In this document: piece after piece, positions 1 to 5,743 of the stretch | Position numbering within the stretch: position 1 is the first letter of the stretch | Layout: each line of letters starts with the position of its first letter | Source: Chloroflexota bacterium | GTDB lineage: Bacteria > Chloroflexota > Limnocylindria > Limnocylindrales > CSP1-4 | Reading direction: 5' to 3' | Assembly (NCBI GenBank): GCA_013698385.1 | Contig: JACCVB010000082.1 | Span: forward strand, 1 to 11,638 | DNA: 11,638 nt | Notes under the pieces: model-generated | Told to the model about the DNA's origin: nothing | The model's input: the letters and a program-made list of their open reading frames with translations, nothing else | Database searches by the model: none | Translations under genes and position numbers: made by a program

Positions 1-68
1 GGTGGGGTCGGGAAGTCCCAGCGAAAGCGCGGCTCCAGCACGGGCTCAGGATGCCACGTGCCGCTCAC
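1..68 (-). CDS. N-terminal fragment of an unidentified gene, possibly recJ
   Basis: An open frame runs off the left edge of the window from GTG at 68, beginning VSGTWHPEPVLEPRFRW and continuing DFPTP. It starts 26 nt after the secF stop on the same strand, so it probably belongs to the secDF transcript. A second possible start is GTG at 41, giving VLEPRFRWDFP. A short stretch with Arg-Trp near the N-terminus is common in the single-strand-specific exonuclease RecJ, and recJ lies a few genes downstream of secDF in Bacillus, so RecJ is a reasonable guess. Only 22 codons are visible, with no catalytic motif, so the identity is inference from context and the frame itself could be accidental. Confidence 0.35.
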   Translation of the reverse strand, partial: MSGTWHPEPVLEPRFRWDFPTP

Positions 69-94
69 CTGCGGCGTATCCGCCTCGGTCGCGA

Positions 95-1330
95 TCAGGA
101 AGCGACGCGTCGAGTGCGTGGCGCCCGCGTGCTCGCCACGCGGCCGCGACGGCGGTCGTCCCGGGCCTGCCAGTCCACGAGCAGGAGGCTGGCCACGAAG
201 ATCGAGGAATACGTCCCGCTGACGATCCCGATCAGCAGCGCCAGGATGAAGTCACTGATCGAGGAGCCGCCGAACAGGAACAGCGCCAGGAGCGTGATGA
301 GGACGGTCAGGCTGGTGGTGATCGATCGCCCGAAGGTCTGCAGGATGGAATGGTTGACGATGGCCGCGAACGGCTCGCCGAGGTGACGCGCCTTGTTCTC
401 GCGGATCCGGTCGTAGACGACGATCGTGTCATGGACGCTGAACCCGATGACCGTGAGCATCGCGGTCACGAACAACGCATCGATCTCGACGTTGAAGAAC
501 GTCCCGAGGATGGCGAACGTCCCGACCACCACGATCACGTCGTGCAGCAGGGCGACGAGCGCGGTGACGCCGAACTTCACGTCGCGGAAGCGATACGTGA
601 TCCAGAGCACGATGCCGAGTGAGCCCACGACGATGAGGATGAGGGCCTGGCTGACCAGGTCCGAACTCACGACCGCACCGATCGTGGTCAGGCTCGCCTG
701 GGACTCGATCGTGCCGACCTTCGCCTCGAGCGCCTTGACCATTTCGCCGAGCTTGCCGTCGGTCGGGAGTTCCGTGTTGCCGATCGCCGGGCCGGTAGAT
801 GCGGACGGCGAAGCCGACGCCGATGCCGACGCCGAGGGTGCAGGCGATCCGGACGGTGCCACCGCCGCCGCGGGCGACGCGGACGCCGAAGGGGCCGACG
901 ACGGGCTGGCGCTGGCAACGGGGCTGGAGCTCGGGCTCCCCGGCGGGCTCGCGCTGGCACTCGCAGCCGGATCGGCGCTGACACTCGCACCGGGCGAGCC
1001 ACTCGCACTCGGCGCCAGCGTGGCCGGCGCGGACGCGGAGGGTTCGGGCGCCTTCAGGCCGATCGGCTCGGTCTTGATCTCGATGTAGCCGCTGCCGGTC
1101 CGGATCGCTGACGCGGCAAGTCCCTCCTCCGCGAACACCGCCTCGACCTGGGCGGGCGTCACGTTCGGATCCTTGAATTTCAGTTCCCAGCGCGTACCGC
1201 CGGTGTAGTCGATCGTGAACTGGAGGCCGGCGTCCGTGAACGGGGTCAGCAGGATGAAAACGAGCCCGGGGATCGTCAGTGCCAGCGAGATCGCATAAAA
1301 GATGCGGCGCTTGCCGATGACATCAAACAT
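95..1330 (-). CDS. secF: Protein translocase subunit SecF
   Basis: SecF pairs with SecD in the cytoplasmic membrane and uses the proton gradient to assist the later steps of Sec-dependent export. The 411-residue product has a first membrane segment at about 9-28, then the family motif FTIDYTGG (38-45) at the start of the extracytoplasmic P1 domain. Five further membrane segments follow at about 228-246, 254-275, 283-304, 333-353 and 358-385. The diagnostic motif GFSVHDTIVVYDRIREN is at 296-312, with His where many homologues have Asn. Residues 94-182 are an Ala/Ser/Pro low-complexity insert between P1 and the second membrane segment. The start at 1330 was chosen because an upstream GTG (1438) would lie inside secD and add a non-membrane tail of 36 residues. 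The ATG overlaps the secD stop by 8 nt (ATGTTTGA), implying translational coupling. The tail ends in an Arg-rich cytoplasmic stretch. Confidence 0.97.
   Translation of the reverse strand: MFDVIGKRRIFYAISLALTIPGLVFILLTPFTDAGLQFTIDYTGGTRWELKFKDPNVTPAQVEAVFAEEGLAASAIRTGSGYIEIKTEPIGLKAPEPSASAPATLAPSASGSPGASVSADPAASASASPPGSPSSSPVASASPSSAPSASASPAAAVAPSGSPAPSASASASASPSASTGPAIGNTELPTDGKLGEMVKALEAKVGTIESQASLTTIGAVVSSDLVSQALILIVVGSLGIVLWITYRFRDVKFGVTALVALLHDVIVVVGTFAILGTFFNVEIDALFVTAMLTVIGFSVHDTIVVYDRIRENKARHLGEPFAAIVNHSILQTFGRSITTSLTVLITLLALFLFGGSSISDFILALLIGIVSGTYSSIFVASLLLVDWQARDDRRRGRVASTRAPRTRRVAS
785..1051 (-). repeat. Ala/Ser/Pro low-complexity insert coding region in secF
   Basis: Residues 94-182 of SecF consist almost wholly of Ala, Ser and Pro with a few Gly, Val and Thr, in irregular SAS, SPS and ASA units. 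The stretch is in frame with the flanking SecF domains and follows the P1 fold, just before the second membrane segment, so it should lie outside the membrane. It is probably disordered. It is an amino-acid-level repeat rather than a clean DNA tandem repeat, because the codons vary. Confidence 0.85.
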
Positions 1331-2690
1331 CCGCACGCACCGGTCGGCGCGAGGACGGTCGCGTGGCGCCACGGGCCACGAATTCGTCCGGGCGAAGACC
1401 GAACAGGCGCGGATGGCGGGCCCATTCCTGGCGCACAAGCACGCGCATGATGGAACGAGTCACGACGATTGCACTGAACATCGAGACCAGCACGCCGATG
1501 ATCAGGACCAGCGCGAAGCCGCGGATCACCGACGAGCCGAACGAGTACAGGATCGTCGCCGTGATCAGGCTGGACACGTTCGAATCCAGGATGGAGTTCC
1601 AGGCCCGATTGAAGCCCGCCTCGACGGCCGCAGGAAGCGACTTGCCCAGGCGAAGTTCTTCCTTCATCCGCTCGAAGATCAGGATGTTGGCATCCACCGC
1701 CATGCCCACCGAGAGCACGAAGCCGGCGATCCCGGCGAGGGTCAGGGTGACCGGGATGAGCCGGAAGATGGCGAACACGACGAGCGTGTAGTAGAGCAGC
1801 GCGAAGCTCGCCACGATGCCCGGCAGGCGGTAGTAGATGAGCATGAACGTGATGACCAGGGCGATCCCGATGAAGCCGGCGATCAGGCTCTGGACCAGGA
1901 ACTGGTCACCAAGCGTGGCCGAGATCTGCTCGCTGGAGAGCTCCTGGATGGGGAACGGCAGGGAGCCGAACTTGAGGACCGTGACCAGCTGGTTGGCCTC
2001 CTTGGCATTGAAGCCGCCGATGCCGCCCGCGCTGATCTGGACCTGGCCGTTGGGGATGGAGCTATTGATGGTCGGCGCCGAGATGACCGAGCCATCCAGG
2101 GTGATCGCGAAGTATTCGCCGATGTGCTTGGCGGTGTAGTCGGCGAAGAGGTTGGCGCCGTCCGACTTCAGCACGAAGTCCACAGCCAGCCCGCGGTTCT
2201 GGTCCTGGCCGATGGACGCGGACTGGACCTGATCGCCGCTGAACAGCGGTGGGGTGCCCGTCGGCGTGAGGTCCAGGACCTGGCCATCTGTGGCCGGTGT
2301 CGTGCCCAATGGCACGAAATCAAGACGGCCGGTCTGGCCGACCAGCTGCCGGACCGAATCCACGTCCGTGACGCCTGGCAGCTCGATGACCACCCGGTCT
2401 GTGCCCTGGGTGAGGACGACCGGCTCGGACACGCCGGTCTGATTCACCCGGCGCTCGACGATGTCCTTGATGACGCCCATGCTCTCGCCCGTCGGCGAGA
2501 CGCCATCCTTGGGCAGGGCCTGATATTCGACCCGCAGTCCGCCCTCGAGATCCAGCCCGAGCTTCGTCTGGACCAGCCGCCACGATCCGTCCGGTGCGGA
2601 GGAATCGGGCAGCCGCAGACCGGGGAAGAAGTTGATCAGGAGGGCCAGGACGCCGATAAGGGCGATCAGAGCGGGACCGAGTCGACGCAT
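1323..2690 (-). CDS. secD: Protein translocase subunit SecD
   Basis: SecD is the larger partner of SecF in the SecDF accessory complex of the SecYEG translocon. With ATG at 2690 the product has 455 residues: a membrane segment at about 4-24, the family motif LGLDLEGG (44-51), a large extracytoplasmic region to about 264, then five membrane segments near 265-287, 293-313, 316-338, 373-387 and 389-415. The signature VGMAVDANILIFER is at 328-341. The length is at the short end of the family, as in Gram-positive-type separate SecD proteins. ATG at 2690 is preferred because TACCAT lies 9 nt upstream and the chain then begins MRRLGPALIALIG, typical of this N-terminus. GTG at 2708 (six residues longer) is the alternative. 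The gene lies 64 nt after the uvrC stop and overlaps secF by 8 nt, so secD-secF form one unit, possibly with read-through from uvrC. Confidence 0.97.
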   Translation of the reverse strand: MRRLGPALIALIGVLALLINFFPGLRLPDSSAPDGSWRLVQTKLGLDLEGGLRVEYQALPKDGVSPTGESMGVIKDIVERRVNQTGVSEPVVLTQGTDRVVIELPGVTDVDSVRQLVGQTGRLDFVPLGTTPATDGQVLDLTPTGTPPLFSGDQVQSASIGQDQNRGLAVDFVLKSDGANLFADYTAKHIGEYFAITLDGSVISAPTINSSIPNGQVQISAGGIGGFNAKEANQLVTVLKFGSLPFPIQELSSEQISATLGDQFLVQSLIAGFIGIALVITFMLIYYRLPGIVASFALLYYTLVVFAIFRLIPVTLTLAGIAGFVLSVGMAVDANILIFERMKEELRLGKSLPAAVEAGFNRAWNSILDSNVSSLITATILYSFGSSVIRGFALVLIIGVLVSMFSAIVVTRSIMRVLVRQEWARHPRLFGLRPDEFVARGATRPSSRRPVRADV

Positions 2691-2699
2691 ACCGGCGGG

Positions 2700-2705
2700 A
2701 TGGTA
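2700..2705 (-). promoter_or_regulatory. Candidate -10 box of secD
   Basis: The minus strand reads TACCAT, then 9 nt, then ATG at 2690. It fits TANNNT, but the distance is slightly longer than at the other genes, so a transcript would start at or a few bases before the ATG. No -35 match is evident and there is no Shine-Dalgarno sequence before the ATG. The 11-mer GTACCATCCCG around it recurs upstream of the gene starting at 8146. Confidence 0.35.
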
Positions 2706-2754
2706 CACGCTCCGACCCGCCCACGCCCACGGCAGGCGCTCCGGCCTCGGTCGG

Positions 2755-4605
2755 TCAGGCCTCCAGGGTCGCCTTGATCCGCTCGGCCAGCGAGCGGCCG
2801 ATGCCCGGGACGGCGGCGATCTGCTCGACCGGTGCGTCGCGCACGCGCTTGATCGACCCGAAGACCTTCAGGAGTTCGCGTTTGCGCTTGGGACCGACCC
2901 CCGGCAGGTCGTCGAAGGCGGACCTGACGGTGCGGCGGTCGCGCAGCGTCCGGTGATACGTGATCGCGAACCGGTGTGCCTCGTCGCGCAGGCGCTGGAC
3001 GAGGTAAAGGGCGGACGAGGTCGGCGGCAGGACGATGGGGTCCGAGCGGTCCGGCAGGAACAACTCCTCGCGCTCCTTGGCGAGACCCGCGAGCGGGAGA
3101 TCGTGCAGGCCGAGCTCGTCCAGGACCGCCTTGGCGGCACTGACCTGGCCTTTGCCGCCGTCGACGATGACGAGATCCGGCATCGCCCAGCGACGCTCCT
3201 CCTCATTGCCCTCTTCGCCGGTCCGGGCGAGGCGGAACCGGCGCCGCAGCACCTCCTGGTGGCTGGCGAAGTCATTCGGCCCCTGGACCGTCTTGATCCG
3301 GAACCGGCGGTACTCGCCCGTGCGCGGCTTGCCGTCTTCGAAGACGACCATGCTCCCGACCGACTGCGCGCCCCCGAAGTTGCTGATGTCATAGCACTCG
3401 ATGCGCAGCGGCGGCGCGGACAGGCCGAGCGCCTCGGCGAGTTGCTCCAGGGCGGCCAGGGTCTTGCCATGGTCGGCCAGCCAGCGGGCCTGCTCGCGGG
3501 CCAGCATCTCCGTCGCGTTCCGGGTGGCGAGCGTCATGAGCTTGCGGCGTTCGCCGCGGAGCGGGATGCGGAGGTGGACCGGTCCGCCCCGGCGTTCGCC
3601 GAGGAACGTCTCGAGCACGCCCGGCTCCCCGACTTCGGTCGGCACGAGGACTTCGCGCGGGATGGAGGTGGCGCGAGCGTAGTACTGCTCCAGGAAGCTT
3701 GTCAGGACCTCGTCGTCGGTCGCATCGCGCGCGGCATCCAGCAGGTAGATGTCCCGTCCGATCATCTTGCCGTCGCGGATGACGAACAAGTTGATGGCCG
3801 CCTGGTTGTCCTGGCGAGCGAGTCCCACGAGGTCCAGTTCCGTTCGAGCGAAGGCGGCCATCTTCTGGCTCTCCATGGTCCGCTCGATGGCCCGGATCTT
3901 GTCGCGCAGGCCGGCCGCTCGCTCGTAGTCCGTGCGCTCGGCCGCCGTCGCCATCTCTCGCCCGAGCGCCTTGACCAGAGTTTCCTGGCGGCCCTCGAGG
4001 AACAACTCGATCTGGGCGATGTCCGCGCCGTAGTCGGCCCTGCCGATGGCCTCGATGCAGGGACCCTGGCAGCGCTTGATGTGATACAGGAGGCACGGCC
4101 GCTGGAGGGCGCGCTGGCCGTCCTTGATCTCGATCGTGCAGGTTCGGAACGGGAACAGCCGGCGGACGAGGTTCATCGACTCGTCGACGCTCGATGCCGA
4201 CGCGTACGGACCGAAGTAGCGGCTCCCGTCGTTGACCAGCTTGCGCGTCCGCTCCACGCGCGGGAAGTCGTCCGCTCGAGTGATCTTGATGTACGGGTAG
4301 CTCTTGTCGTCCTTGAGTCGGACGTTGAAACGCGGCTTGAAGCGCTTGATCAGGTTCGCTTCGAGGAGGAGCGCCTCGCTGACGCTGTCGACCTCGGTGA
4401 CCTCGACGTCCGCGACCCGGTCGATGACGCTGCGGATGCGATGGATCTCCCCTCCGGGCGCCAGCTTCTGCCAGTAGCTCCGGACCCGGTTACGGAGGCT
4501 CTGGGCCTTGCCCACGTAGAGCACGTCGCCCCGGCTGTCCTTCATCAGGTAGACGCCGGGGCGATCGGGCAGGCGCTTGAGGGTGGCTTCGAGTTCCGGG
4601 CTCAC
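2755..4605 (-). CDS. uvrC: Excinuclease ABC subunit C (UvrC)
   Basis: UvrC makes both incisions around a lesion after UvrA and UvrB have marked it. The 616-residue protein is full length. The GIY-YIG nuclease domain (about 12-90) has GVY at 17-19 and YVG at 30-32. Four cysteines at 156, 171, 179 and 183 occupy the place where UvrC binds an iron-sulfur cluster. The UVR motif that contacts UvrB is at about 215-245. The RNase H-like nuclease domain carries Asp406 (YDISNF), Asp482 (IVDGG) and His544 (DEAHRF), matching the known catalytic residues. Two helix-hairpin-helix elements end the protein (PGVGPKRK, PGIGRS). The start is GTG at 4605: an in-frame TAG lies 12 nt upstream, and the GIY-YIG domain begins about a dozen residues in. 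The TAGCAT hexamer that contains this TAG suggests a leaderless start. It is the first gene of the leftward block that includes secDF. Confidence 0.98.
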   Translation of the reverse strand: MSPELEATLKRLPDRPGVYLMKDSRGDVLYVGKAQSLRNRVRSYWQKLAPGGEIHRIRSVIDRVADVEVTEVDSVSEALLLEANLIKRFKPRFNVRLKDDKSYPYIKITRADDFPRVERTRKLVNDGSRYFGPYASASSVDESMNLVRRLFPFRTCTIEIKDGQRALQRPCLLYHIKRCQGPCIEAIGRADYGADIAQIELFLEGRQETLVKALGREMATAAERTDYERAAGLRDKIRAIERTMESQKMAAFARTELDLVGLARQDNQAAINLFVIRDGKMIGRDIYLLDAARDATDDEVLTSFLEQYYARATSIPREVLVPTEVGEPGVLETFLGERRGGPVHLRIPLRGERRKLMTLATRNATEMLAREQARWLADHGKTLAALEQLAEALGLSAPPLRIECYDISNFGGAQSVGSMVVFEDGKPRTGEYRRFRIKTVQGPNDFASHQEVLRRRFRLARTGEEGNEEERRWAMPDLVIVDGGKGQVSAAKAVLDELGLHDLPLAGLAKEREELFLPDRSDPIVLPPTSSALYLVQRLRDEAHRFAITYHRTLRDRRTVRSAFDDLPGVGPKRKRELLKVFGSIKRVRDAPVEQIAAVPGIGRSLAERIKATLEA

Positions 4606-4611
4606 GCTCGG

Positions 4612-4617
4612 ATGCTA
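4612..4617 (-). promoter_or_regulatory. Candidate leaderless -10 box of uvrC
   Basis: The minus strand reads TAGCAT, 6 nt (CCGAGC), then the uvrC GTG. That places the transcription start at or next to the start codon. No recognisable -35 hexamer and no Shine-Dalgarno sequence are present. No full LexA palindrome is seen upstream; CGAAC at 4679-4683 is only an isolated half-site. Confidence 0.5.
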
Positions 4618-4769
4618 GGGCAACATCGCTCCGGCGGCCGACTTGTTTCCTGTACGTCCCCGGACTATGGTTGGGGGGCGAACCGCCCGATCCACCGGGG
4701 ATGATCGACGCCGGCTCCGAGAAGACCTCGTGCGCCGACCGATCACTCGCATCCACCAGTCCGCTCCCC

Positions 4770-4775
4770 TACGTT
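4770..4775 (+). promoter_or_regulatory. Candidate leaderless -10 box of the C39-like peptidase gene
   Basis: TACGTT is followed by 7 nt (GAAAGAG) and then ATG at 4783, the same geometry as at uvrA and uvrC on the other strand. The purine run AAAGAG also lies 6 nt before ATG 4789 and could act as a weak Shine-Dalgarno sequence for that start, so a leadered reading cannot be excluded. No -35 match was found at 16-18 nt. Confidence 0.4.
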
Positions 4776-4782
4776 GAAAGAG

Positions 4783-5709
4783 ATGACCATGCCGCGTCCC
4801 CCGTGTCCTCCGCGCCGTCTCCTCAGCCTGGCCTTCCTCGCCGGGCTGGCGTTCGTGGCGCTGCCCGGCGCGTTCCCGGTGGCTGCGGCAGAAGCACTGG
4901 TCGAGGCTACCCCGACCCCGACACCGACGCCTCCACCGACACCGACGCCGACTCCGACACCGACGCCGACACCCAGTCCGACGCCGACGCCGACACCAAA
5001 GCCGCCCGCATCGTTGAACCTGTACTGGGGCGACGGATTCCGCTTCCAGGATCCGTACTACTCGGCCTGCACGGCGACGTCAGCGATGGATACCCTGAAC
5101 TTCATCAGCTATCGGAAGACCGGCGGAACGGGCTTCGTGTGGCGGGCCAGCCGGTCCGGCACGAAGCTCCAGTCGATGCTCTCCTGGGCGCGGGCGCACG
5201 ACACCCTGGAGGGCGGCTCGGGCTCTGATCCGCACGGTTGGCGCAACACGCTCAACTACTACGGTTGGGGCAGCAGTGCCCTGCTGGAAGGCAAGCGGGT
5301 CTACGAGGACGCGTCGTACAAGACCTATGCGGGAGCGGTCAAGGCCGCGGTTCGAGCGGTGATCAAGACACGCAAACCCGTCGGGGTGCTGGCCTGGGCG
5401 GGCCGCCACGCCCAGATGATCACCGGCTACTACGGTCTGGTGGGCGATCCGTTCGCCAGGAATCTCGACGGGACGTACAAGAACACGTTCACGATCGAAG
5501 GGGTCTACCTTTCCGACCCGCTGCAGAGTGACGGGTTCGTGAATGCGAAGATCTCGTACTACCGCTTCCAGTACACGACGAACTACCGACTCCGGTTCCG
5601 GCCGTACACCCAGACGGACAGCCTGCTGGACGACCCGTACACCAGCGGCACGAGGCGCTCCAAGGACGAGTGGTACGGCAAGTACGTCCTCGTCATCCCG
5701 CGCAAGTAA
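4783..5709 (+). CDS. Secreted C39-like cysteine peptidase with Pro-Thr linker
   Basis: The predicted 308-residue protein begins with a signal peptide: Arg-Arg at 11-12, a hydrophobic core at about 13-27, and a likely cut in VAAAEA (33-38). Residues 43-72 are a Pro-Thr repeat, a typical extracellular linker or stalk. The remaining 230 or so residues resemble papain-like C39-type domains (Peptidase_C39_2-like). FQDPYYSACTA supplies Gln89 (oxyanion hole) and nucleophile Cys96, GRHAQMITGYY supplies His209, and VYLSDP supplies Asp245. The substrate is unknown; family relatives cut peptides or act on cell-wall-related targets. There is no lipobox, LPXTG motif or second membrane segment, so the product should be released. 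The start is ATG 4783 (TACGTT upstream); ATG 4789 and TTG 4774 are alternatives, and none changes the mature protein. It has no obvious functional link with its repair-gene neighbours. The fold call is confident; active-site identity comes from motif context only. Confidence 0.85.
   Translation: MTMPRPPCPPRRLLSLAFLAGLAFVALPGAFPVAAAEALVEATPTPTPTPPPTPTPTPTPTPTPSPTPTPTPKPPASLNLYWGDGFRFQDPYYSACTATSAMDTLNFISYRKTGGTGFVWRASRSGTKLQSMLSWARAHDTLEGGSGSDPHGWRNTLNYYGWGSSALLEGKRVYEDASYKTYAGAVKAAVRAVIKTRKPVGVLAWAGRHAQMITGYYGLVGDPFARNLDGTYKNTFTIEGVYLSDPLQSDGFVNAKISYYRFQYTTNYRLRFRPYTQTDSLLDDPYTSGTRRSKDEWYGKYVLVIPRK
4909..4998 (+). repeat. Pro-Thr coding repeat (linker)
   Basis: About fifteen near-perfect 6-bp units of the form ACSCCG/ACACCG encode an alternating Thr-Pro stretch, with one Ser and one extra Pro-Pro replacing units. 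The repeat is in frame between the signal peptide and the peptidase domain. Such tracts can change length by slippage in 6-bp steps without breaking the frame. Confidence 0.9.
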
Positions 5710-5731
5710 GTCCGAGTAGAGGCGGGTTCGC

Positions 5732-5737
5732 CATGAT
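5732..5737 (+). promoter_or_regulatory. Weak candidate -10 box of the helicase gene
   Basis: CATGAT, four of six matches to TATAAT, sits 6 nt before the GTG start at 5744, the same position as the TANNNT boxes of the other genes. It lacks the first T, and no -35 match is seen. The gene may instead be transcribed from the peptidase gene 34 nt upstream. Confidence 0.25.
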
Positions 5738-5743
5738 CGGCAC

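Noticed and set aside
1331..1438. Longer SecF beginning at GTG 1438
   Set aside because: The extra 36 residues lie wholly within the secD coding region and precede the normal SecF N-terminus. The ATG at 1330, overlapping the secD stop, is far more likely.
4643..4671. Plus-strand TTGTTT, 17 nt, TATGGT, resembling a sigma-70 promoter for the peptidase gene
   Set aside because: Spacing is ideal, but the hexamers match only 3 and 4 of 6 positions, and it would give a leader of more than 100 nt. The TACGTT box 7 nt before ATG 4783 fits the pattern of the other genes better. It remains a possible second promoter.
4679..4683. CGAAC near uvrC as a second SOS box
   Set aside because: Only one half-site is present, with no matching GTTCG at the right spacing.
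2632..4704. Very long plus-strand open frame (690 codons) opposite uvrC, and similar long frames opposite secD and secF
   Set aside because: They are antisense shadows produced by G/C-rich third positions. The minus-strand frames carry full UvrC, SecD and SecF motifs, while the shadow products have no recognisable domain.
4909..4998. Short tandem repeat as CRISPR or minisatellite
   Set aside because: The units are 6 bp with no spacers and are in frame as Thr-Pro codons within a secreted protein.
5733..5735. ATG just upstream of the helicase as its start
   Set aside because: It is in a different reading frame from the helicase motifs; GTG 5744 is the in-frame start nearest the conserved N-terminus.
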